A DNA stretch of 10,691 nt. Source: Candidatus Poseidoniales archaeon (GTDB lineage Archaea; Thermoplasmatota; Poseidoniia; Poseidoniales; Poseidoniaceae). The notes beneath the pieces are model-generated. The model was given only the letters and a program-made list of their open reading frames with translations, did no database searches and was not told where the DNA came from. Shown piece after piece: positions 1-5,079 of the stretch; position 1 is the first letter of the stretch, and every line of letters starts with the position of its first letter. Position numbers and translations under genes: made by a program. The stretch is taken from positions 1 to 10,691 of the forward strand of contig QQSG01000125.1 of NCBI GenBank assembly GCA_003602665.1. Direction: 5' to 3'.

Positions 1-1967
1 TCCATGTTCCACAAGTTTGCACCGATTAGGTCATTGACCAAGTGCTTGTTGAGAACAATGAATTCTCCGGAGAGTGTTCGGCGGACGTAGAGATTGGATG
101 TGAACGCTTCAAAGCATTCGTTGTTTCCAAGAATCTGGGAAGTCGATGCAGTTGGCATAGGTGCAAGAAGCAAGGAGTTTCGCATTCCATTTTCTACAAT
201 TTCTGCCTTGAGCGTGTCCCAGTCCCAACGGCCTGAGTGATCGTTCATGCCCCAAAGGTCGAATTGAAGCAATCCTTGAGAAGCAGGTGAACCCTCGAAT
301 GTAGAGTAGGCACCTTCTGCGATTGCAGCATCCTTAGATGCTGAACAAGCAGCATAGTAGATTGTTTCAAAAATTTCTTTGTTCAACGCACGAGCTTCTG
401 GACTTTCAAAGGCCATTCCAAGCATAGCAAATGTATCTGCTAGTCCTTGAACACCAAGACCAATCGGTCGGTGACGCATGTTTGAATTACGGGCTTCGAT
501 AACAGGGTAGAAATTGACATCGATAACTCTGTTGAGATTACCAGTTGCATGGTAAGTAACATCGTGCAGAAGTTGGTGATTGAATGAACCATTCTCGACA
601 TACTTTGGCAAAGCGATGGATGCAAGGTTGCATACTGCGACTTCATCAGCGGATGTGTATTCCATAATCTCTGTGCAGAGGTTGGAGGAACGGATTGTTC
701 CAAGGTTCTTTTGGTTCGATTTCATGTTCGCAGCATCTTTGTAGAGCATGTAAGGCGTACCTGTCTCAATTTGAGATTCGACAACCTTGTCCCATACTTC
801 TCGTGCAGGAACTGTCTTTCGGGCAAGACCTTGTTCCTCGTATGAGTGATAAAGAGCATTGAATTCTTCGCCATAAACGTCTTGAAGACCAGGGCATTCA
901 TTTGGACAGAAGAACGACCAGTCGCCGTTTGCTTCGACACGTTCCATGAACAGGTCAGGAGTCCATAGAGCATAGAACAAGTCTCTTGCTCGCATTTCTT
1001 CTTTTCCGTGGTTCTTACGAAGGTCAAGGAACTCGATCAAATCAGGGTGCCATGGTTCGAGATAAATTGCGATTGAACCCTTACGCTTGCCGCCACCTTG
1101 ATCGACGTAACGTGCAGTATCGTTGAAAACACGAAGCATTGGAACGATACCATTGGACTGGCCATTTGTTCCTTTGATGTATGAGCCTTTAGCTCGAATA
1201 TGATGGATGGACAAGCCAATTCCACCAGCAGACTTTGAAATCAAAGCACATTGCTTGAGTGTGTCATAGATTCCATGAAGGGAATCATCTTGCATTGTTA
1301 GGAGGAAACAAGACGACATTTGTGGCGTAGGGGTTCCAGAGTTGAACAATGTTGGTGTTGCGTGGGTGAAGTATCCATTTGACATGAGGTCGTAGGTTTC
1401 GAGAGCTTTGGCGATGTTGCCGTGATGGATTCCAACAGAGACTCGCAAGAGCATGTGCTGTGGTCGTTCTGCAATTTCTCCGTTGAGTTTGAGCAGGTAT
1501 GAACGCTCGAGAGTTTTGAATCCAAAGTAATCATAATTGTAATCACGTGAGTAATCGATATGGTTGTTGAGTATCTCTGCATTTGCCATGATGATGTCAT
1601 AGACTTCTTCTGAGATCAACGGAGCATGCTTCTTGCTCTCAGGATCGATGTATTCACGCAAATCAGTGATAACATCAGTGAAGGTATCTTTGGTTGAGCG
1701 ATGAAGGTCGTCAACACAGATTCGGGCCGCAAGTTTACTGTAATCAGGATGATGAGAAACCAGAGAGGCAGCGGTTTCAGCAGCAAGTTGATCAAGTTCA
1801 CGAGTCGTTACGCCATCGTACAATCCTTCGATTGTGAGTTTGGTAAGATGTGCTGGATCGATCCAATTTGGATCAAGTCCATCGGATAATTTTCTTAGCT
1901 TATCCAAAATAGCATCAAATCGTACATCCTCTCTCTCACCTTTTCGGTTTACTACTTGCATTGTCAT
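1..1967 (-). CDS. nrdA: Ribonucleoside-diphosphate reductase large subunit (class Ia R1), 3' end cut by window edge
   Basis: Catalytic and allosteric subunit that reduces ribonucleoside diphosphates to deoxyribonucleotides, working with NrdB. The minus frame is open for 655 codons from the ATG at 1967 to the left edge. An N-terminal ATP-cone (about residues 3-95) includes an Asp at 59 matching the activity-site Asp57 of human R1. Catalytic residues are present: Cys220 in SSCFLL, Asn429-Cys431-Glu433 in SSNLCTEI, and Cys446 in EVAVCNLAS. The phosphate-binding stretch MPTASTSQILGNNE is near the edge. Cys spacing and numbering follow human RRM1 (218, 429, 444) rather than E. coli (225, 439, 462). 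About 120-140 C-terminal residues, including the radical-transfer tyrosines and the redox cysteines, lie outside the window. A Shine-Dalgarno AGGAGAGG (1982-1975) sits 7 bases before the start, 57 bases after nrdB, so the two are surely co-transcribed. I see no intein or frameshift. Confidence 0.97.
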   Translation of the reverse strand, partial: MTMQVVNRKGEREDVRFDAILDKLRKLSDGLDPNWIDPAHLTKLTIEGLYDGVTTRELDQLAAETAASLVSHHPDYSKLAARICVDDLHRSTKDTFTDVITDLREYIDPESKKHAPLISEEVYDIIMANAEILNNHIDYSRDYNYDYFGFKTLERSYLLKLNGEIAERPQHMLLRVSVGIHHGNIAKALETYDLMSNGYFTHATPTLFNSGTPTPQMSSCFLLTMQDDSLHGIYDTLKQCALISKSAGGIGLSIHHIRAKGSYIKGTNGQSNGIVPMLRVFNDTARYVDQGGGKRKGSIAIYLEPWHPDLIEFLDLRKNHGKEEMRARDLFYALWTPDLFMERVEANGDWSFFCPNECPGLQDVYGEEFNALYHSYEEQGLARKTVPAREVWDKVVESQIETGTPYMLYKDAANMKSNQKNLGTIRSSNLCTEIMEYTSADEVAVCNLASIALPKYVENGSFNHQLLHDVTYHATGNLNRVIDVNFYPVIEARNSNMRHRPIGLGVQGLADTFAMLGMAFESPEARALNKEIFETIYYAACSASKDAAIAEGAYSTFEGSPASQGLLQFDLWGMNDHSGRWDWDTLKAEIVENGMRNSLLLAPMPTASTSQILGNNECFEAFTSNLYVRRTLSGEFIVLNKHLVNDLIGANLWNM

Positions 1968-2024
1968 TTTTCGTCCTCTCCTGTATTTACTGTGCGTGCG
2001 TATCTTCCTTTGTTCGCGCTCGGT

Positions 2025-3062
2025 TCAAAAGTCTTCGTCCATAGAAAACCGCTGTTGGACACTTCCGAGGGATGCCCCGTCCAAGACACCAGATTTCTGG
2101 TATTCTCCGACGCGCTTTTCGAAGAAATTGGTTTTTCCTTGCATGGAAATCATTTCCATCCATGGGAATGGATTGCTTACATCATAGAGTTTGGATGCTC
2201 CAAGTGTGATGAGAAGTCGATCTGCAACAAATTGAATGTATTGCTTCATGAGGTCTTCATTCATTCCAATCAAGTTGACCGGAAGTGCACTTGTAACGAA
2301 TTCGATTTCAATATCAACTGCTTCAGCAATGATTCTGTGAATCATGTTCTCTGGCGTAGGACGCTCGAGTTTGCTGTGAAGTAGGCATGCGAAATCACAA
2401 TGGAGACCTTCATCACGGCTTATAAGCTCATTTGAGAACGTCAATCCTGGCATGAGGCCACGCTTCTTGAGCCAGAAGATAGCACAAAACGATCCTGAGA
2501 AGAAGATACCTTCAACTGCGGCAAATGCAACAAGGCGCTCTGCAAAAGATCCTTTCTTTCTTGAGAGCCAGCGGAGTGCCCAATCGCCCTTACGCTTTAC
2601 AGAAGGTACTGTCTCAAGTGCCTTGAATAAGTGACTCTTCTCATTTGTGTCCTTAATGTACGTATCAATGAGTAGAGAGTAGGTTTCAGCATGGATGTTC
2701 TCCATCATGATTTGGAAACCATAGAAAGCACGTGCTTCAGCCCAGCAAACTTCGTTGGCGAAATTTATGACAAGGTTCTCGTTTACGATACCATCACTAG
2801 CTGCAAAGAAAGCAAGAACATGCTTGAGGAAGTGTTGCTCGTCATTGTTGAGTTGCTCCCAATCTTTGAGATCTTCAGCAAGATCGATTTCTTCAGCAGT
2901 CCAGAAGGATGCTGCATGTTGCTTGTACATTCCCCAAATATCATCGTGTTCAATTGGGAAGAGTACAAATCGATCAAGATTCTCTTGCATCATCGGTTCG
3001 ATGAATTCATGAGAGAGGTCAATTTCAATTCCGTCATCGTTTCGGTTGTGTTCGATTACCAT
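2025..3062 (-). CDS. nrdB: Ribonucleoside-diphosphate reductase small subunit (class Ia R2), tyrosyl-radical type
   Basis: Di-iron subunit that generates and stores the tyrosyl radical used by NrdA; it needs oxygen for assembly. With the ATG at 3062 the protein has 345 residues. Expected iron ligands are all visible: Asp90 (in AASDGIVNEN), Glu121 and His124 (MENIHAE), Glu184 (AVEGIFFSG), Glu218 and His221 (SRDEGLHCD). The radical tyrosine is Tyr128. The C-terminal tail FSMDEDF matches the R1-docking peptide of eukaryotic R2 (human FTLDADF). Long blocks such as WLKKRGLMPGLTFSNELISR are of eukaryotic RRM2 type. A GTG at 3071 would add three residues, but it lies inside the Shine-Dalgarno AGGTGG (3073-3068), which has 5-base spacing to the ATG at 3062, so I prefer 3062. 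It is the first gene of the nrdBA operon and diverges from dut. Confidence 0.97.
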   Translation of the reverse strand: MVIEHNRNDDGIEIDLSHEFIEPMMQENLDRFVLFPIEHDDIWGMYKQHAASFWTAEEIDLAEDLKDWEQLNNDEQHFLKHVLAFFAASDGIVNENLVINFANEVCWAEARAFYGFQIMMENIHAETYSLLIDTYIKDTNEKSHLFKALETVPSVKRKGDWALRWLSRKKGSFAERLVAFAAVEGIFFSGSFCAIFWLKKRGLMPGLTFSNELISRDEGLHCDFACLLHSKLERPTPENMIHRIIAEAVDIEIEFVTSALPVNLIGMNEDLMKQYIQFVADRLLITLGASKLYDVSNPFPWMEMISMQGKTNFFEKRVGEYQKSGVLDGASLGSVQQRFSMDEDF

Positions 3063-3067
3063 ATTTT

Positions 3068-3073
3068 CCACCT
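3068..3073 (-). promoter_or_regulatory. nrdB ribosome binding site
   Basis: On the minus strand AGGTGG, preceded by GGA, lies 5 bases before ATG 3062. It overlaps the in-frame GTG at 3071-3069 and so decides the start in favour of the ATG. Confidence 0.6.
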
Positions 3074-3110
3074 TCCATCACGCGCTGGAGTTTACGTTCC
3101 GTCCGAGATG

Positions 3111-3126
3111 GCACATAAATATGCGC
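3111..3126 (-). promoter_or_regulatory. Candidate nrdBA promoter: TATA-like element inside a 16-bp dyad
   Basis: The minus strand reads CATATTTATG at 3123-3114, an archaeal TATA-like box about 50 bases before the nrdB ATG. With usual archaeal spacing, transcription would start near 3090 and leave a leader of about 30 bases that contains the Shine-Dalgarno. The element sits in an imperfect 16-bp inverted repeat (GCaCATA-aa-TATGcGC, one mismatched pair). A repressor binding the dyad would cover TBP. The overall shape (16-bp palindrome, AT core, CAC/GnG ends) faintly recalls the bacterial NrdR box, but matching is weak and no NrdR is visible here. The regulatory role is inference. Confidence 0.35.
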
Positions 3127-3170
3127 ATCCTCGACTCCTATGAACTAGTGTTTTCGAAGGTATTTGAATC

Positions 3171-3186
3171 AGGGGACTGTGCCCCT
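3171..3186. repeat. Small inverted repeat (hairpin) in the nrdB-dut intergenic region
   Basis: AGGGG (3171-3175) and CCCCT (3182-3186) form a perfect 5-bp stem with a 6-base loop; TTATTGTGATTTT follows on the plus strand. It lies between divergent genes, so a terminator role for either gene makes little sense. It may be a protein-binding dyad or chance. Confidence 0.3.
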
Positions 3187-3205
3187 TATTGTGATTTTAG
3201 AGCCG

Positions 3206-3221
3206 AAGCCTATATGGGCTT
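3206..3221. repeat. 16-bp dyad AAGCC-N6-GGCTT upstream of dut
   Basis: AAGCC (3206-3210) and GGCTT (3217-3221) flank a TATATG centre. The dyad lies about 10 bases upstream of the AT-rich TTTATTTTT run that could be the dut TATA box, so it is placed where an archaeal upstream regulator could bind. It has the same overall length as the 3111-3126 dyad but different arms, so the two are not copies of one site. Confidence 0.3.
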
Positions 3222-3230
3222 GATTTGAAT

Positions 3231-3239
3231 TTTATTTTT
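3231..3239 (+). promoter_or_regulatory. Candidate TATA box for dut
   Basis: TTTATTTTT is the most TATA-like run on the plus strand upstream of dut. Usual spacing would place the transcript start near 3260 and give a leader of about 65 bases containing the 3277-3309 hairpin. GAATATAC at 3258-3265 is an alternative box, which would start the transcript near 3287, inside the hairpin. Confidence 0.25.
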
Positions 3240-3276
3240 GTGATAATTTCGAGCCAGAATATACCCTTGTTTCCAC

Positions 3277-3309
3277 TGGAGGTGAAAGCAAAGAACTCTT
3301 CAACCTCCA
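3277..3309 (+). promoter_or_regulatory. Hairpin in the dut leader that encloses a perfect Shine-Dalgarno
   Basis: TGGAGGTGAA (3277-3286) pairs with TTCAACCTCCA (3299-3309), giving a 10-bp stem with one bulged A (3302) and a 12-base loop. The 5' arm contains GGAGGTGA (3278-3285), an excellent match to the archaeal anti-Shine-Dalgarno complement. It is 39 bases from the dut ATG, too far to serve that start directly. The 3' arm carries ACCTCC, which mimics the end of 16S rRNA. The stem ends 15 bases before the dut start. The fold is seen in the sequence; any regulatory function is inference. Confidence 0.4.
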
Positions 3310-3324
3310 TGCTCAGCAAAAACC

Positions 3325-3774
3325 ATGCGAAGTGAACTAAACATCCCGTTTGCAAAACTCAATCCTGAAGCGAGATTGCCAACACAAGGTAGTGCCCTAG
3401 CTGCAGGCTGGGATTTGTATGCGCTTGAAGCGACCGTCGTCCCAAAGGGATCTTCGATTATGATCCCAACTGGATTGGCTTGTGCCATTCCTGAAGGTTG
3501 GGAAGGTCAGATTCGTTGTAGATCATCCCTTGGTAAGAAGGGAATGATTCTCCCTAACGGAGTAGGAACCATCGATGCAGACTATCGTGGAGAATTGAAA
3601 GTTCTCGCAACATGGATTGGCTCGGGTGAAGAATTCCATATTGCAAAAGGTGAGCGAATTGCACAACTCCTCTTCGCACCAGTCCCTCGCGTACACATCG
3701 ATGAAGTCGATTACGACCAACTGACTTCAACAGAACGTGGCGAAGGTGGCTTCGGCTCATCAGGTCAATTTTGA
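3325..3774 (+). CDS. dut: dUTP diphosphatase (trimeric dUTPase)
   Basis: Hydrolyses dUTP to dUMP and pyrophosphate, keeping uracil out of DNA and supplying dUMP for thymidylate synthesis. At 149 residues it has the usual trimeric dUTPase length, and all five family motifs are in order: motif 1 AGWDLYA (27-33), motif 2 RSSLGKKG (66-73), motif 3 GVGTIDADYRGEL (79-91) with the catalytic Asp84 and stacking Tyr87, motif 4 RIAQLLFAPV, and the P-loop-like motif 5 RGEGGFGSSG (138-147) with the uracil-capping Phe143. Asp84 with GTID rather than the dCTP deaminase pattern favours dUTPase. No Shine-Dalgarno lies at the normal distance, and no in-frame alternative start exists between the stop at 3283 and this ATG, so the start is firm while the mode of initiation is unclear. 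It diverges from nrdBA, a matching dNTP function. Confidence 0.96.
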   Translation: MRSELNIPFAKLNPEARLPTQGSALAAGWDLYALEATVVPKGSSIMIPTGLACAIPEGWEGQIRCRSSLGKKGMILPNGVGTIDADYRGELKVLATWIGSGEEFHIAKGERIAQLLFAPVPRVHIDEVDYDQLTSTERGEGGFGSSGQF

Positions 3775-3783
3775 GGCACGATT

Positions 3784-4401
3784 ATGCATACTACTGACAT
3801 CCAAAGGTTCGACGTTATCGAATACAACGAGGCTGTCGAGATGATGGCAAAACTGCAAATGCAACGAATCAAAGAAGAGATACCAGATACGCTCCTCATC
3901 CTCGAGCATCCAGAGATTGTAACGGTTGGCCCACGTGCTCGAAACGACGGAATCCATCCTCCACCAGATTATGCAACTCAAGCCGTCGATCGAGGTGGAG
4001 GCTTGACATGGCATGGGCCTGGGCAACTTGTTGTATATCCAATTCTACACTGGAATAAAGAAGATGAAAAATCAGTTGCAGCAATAATACACAAACTCGA
4101 AACATGGGTCATTGAATCTCTAGCAACACTTGGTATCGAGGGATATCGGGATGAAAGAATGCAAGGCGTCTGGGTTGCAGAAAGAAAAATCTGCAGTATT
4201 GGTTTGTCATTTCTTCGATGGGTTAGCCGACATGGACTTACCATCAATTACCACACTCCGTTAGGAAGGGTGGAGAACCTTGCAGGATGCGGCCTTTCTG
4301 AATCGACAACAACGTCACTTCATCGACTCAGCCATTCGGTTTCACGGCAGGATCTTGAGCAAGCACTTCTTTCGACATACCATTCTTGCCTAAACCGTTG
4401 A
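3784..4401 (+). CDS. lipB: Lipoyl(octanoyl) transferase LipB
   Basis: Transfers an octanoyl group from acyl carrier protein to the lipoyl-domain lysine of 2-oxoacid dehydrogenases and GcvH, before LipA inserts sulfur. The 205-residue protein has the LipB signature RGGGLTWHGPGQLVVYPI (70-87). It also has the catalytic Lys135 in KICSIGL and the acyl-thioester Cys169 in AGCGLSE, at the same residue numbers as I recall for the E. coli enzyme. GGG replaces the common GGD in the signature, a conservative change. The ATG is preceded by GAGG (3773-3776) at 7-base spacing, which overlaps the dut stop codon, so its translation is probably coupled to dut. No LipA or lipoylated target lies in the window. 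The octanoyl donor is uncertain if this is an archaeon without a bacterial-type fatty acid synthase. Confidence 0.94.
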   Translation: MHTTDIQRFDVIEYNEAVEMMAKLQMQRIKEEIPDTLLILEHPEIVTVGPRARNDGIHPPPDYATQAVDRGGGLTWHGPGQLVVYPILHWNKEDEKSVAAIIHKLETWVIESLATLGIEGYRDERMQGVWVAERKICSIGLSFLRWVSRHGLTINYHTPLGRVENLAGCGLSESTTTSLHRLSHSVSRQDLEQALLSTYHSCLNR

Positions 4402-4430
4402 TTTGCTAAGGGATACAAACAAGTGCATAT

Positions 4431-5033
4431 ATGAGAAAGGCTCGAATTAGAATCATGGGCGAAGTCGTTCTCGGAATATCAGGTGCTTCAGGAGCAGCCT
4501 ATGGCGTACGACTCGCCGAAGCACTACAGGAACTAAACGTTCCAATCCGACTCGTTGTGAGCAACTCCGGACGCATCACGCTCAAGCACGAGTGTGATAC
4601 GACTCCTGAAGAACTGGCAGAACGAACTGGAGCACTCCTCGAAGAACAAGCCAATATCGGAGCGAAATCGGCATCAGGGTCAGCACCAATTGATGCGGTC
4701 GTCATCTGTCCTTGCTCTGGAACTACGCTTGGAAAACTGGCTGCTGGAATCGGAGACAATCTCATCACACGTTCTGCAATCGTAGCAATGAAAGAACGAC
4801 GAAACCTGATTATTGTTCCACGTGAAGCACCGTATGCTACGGTCCATCTTGAAAACATGGCTAAACTCTCTGCATGGGGAACTGTTGTCATCCCTGCATC
4901 GCCAGGATTTTACAATCATCCACAATCAATCGATGACATGGTTGATTTTGTCGTTGCTCGCATTCTTGATCAAATTGGACTAAAGCATTCTATCGGTAAG
5001 AGATGGACTGGCGAAGAAATCGATGAATTCTGA
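4431..5033 (+). CDS. ubiX: Flavin prenyltransferase UbiX (prenylated-FMN synthase)
   Basis: Joins dimethylallyl phosphate to reduced FMN, making the prenylated FMN cofactor of UbiD-family decarboxylases. The flavoprotein fold signature GISGASGAAYGVRLAEAL opens the protein. CPCSGTTLGKLAAGIGDNL (about 94-112) is the typical UbiX phosphate and FMN loop, followed by KERRNLIIVPREAPY and PASPGFYNHPQ. The length of 200 is normal. The start is ambiguous: ATG 4431 gives eight extra basic residues, whereas ATG 4455 (MGEVVLGISGASG) resembles the usual N-terminus. Neither has a good Shine-Dalgarno. No ubiD is present in the window. In many archaea prenylated FMN serves the UbiD-like anhydromevalonate phosphate decarboxylase of the modified mevalonate pathway, so a role in isoprenoid lipid synthesis is possible. 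That link is inference. Confidence 0.93.
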   Translation: MRKARIRIMGEVVLGISGASGAAYGVRLAEALQELNVPIRLVVSNSGRITLKHECDTTPEELAERTGALLEEQANIGAKSASGSAPIDAVVICPCSGTTLGKLAAGIGDNLITRSAIVAMKERRNLIIVPREAPYATVHLENMAKLSAWGTVVIPASPGFYNHPQSIDDMVDFVVARILDQIGLKHSIGKRWTGEEIDEF

Positions 5034-5079
5034 GCATGAATCCATCGCCTTCAAAAGATTCGACTGCCCGTGAGTAATC

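Noticed and set aside
440..1801. Several 60-100 residue reading frames on the minus strand that could suggest a broken or decayed gene
   Set aside because: They lie in a different frame from the single continuous nrdA frame, which I checked at several points across the region and found unbroken with conserved motifs.
1..1967. Intein in nrdA, common in archaeal ribonucleotide reductases
   Set aside because: The active-site regions (SSCFLL, SSNLCTEI, AVCNLAS) are contiguous with normal spacing; only the part beyond the window remains unchecked.
1956..2384. A 142-residue plus-strand frame, and a 150-residue one at 2691-3143
   Set aside because: Both are antisense to nrdB, have no recognisable motifs and no ribosome binding site; nrdB explains the sequence fully.
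3111..3126. A true NrdR box upstream of nrdB
   Set aside because: Only the length and a few end positions fit the consensus, and no second box sits at the usual spacing, so I keep it as an unnamed dyad.
3278..3285. GGAGGTGA as the dut ribosome binding site
   Set aside because: It is 39 bases before the dut ATG, no in-frame start lies between, and the in-frame stop TGA at 3283-3285 is part of the motif itself.
3309..3335. An 8-codon frame (ATG to TGA) overlapping the dut start, possible leader peptide
   Set aside because: Too short to support on its own, and its distance of 23 bases from GGAGGTGA is long. I mention it only as context for the hairpin.
4499..4891. A 130-residue minus-strand frame
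   Set aside because: Antisense shadow of ubiX, rich in Ser/Arg as expected from reading a coding strand backwards, with no family match.
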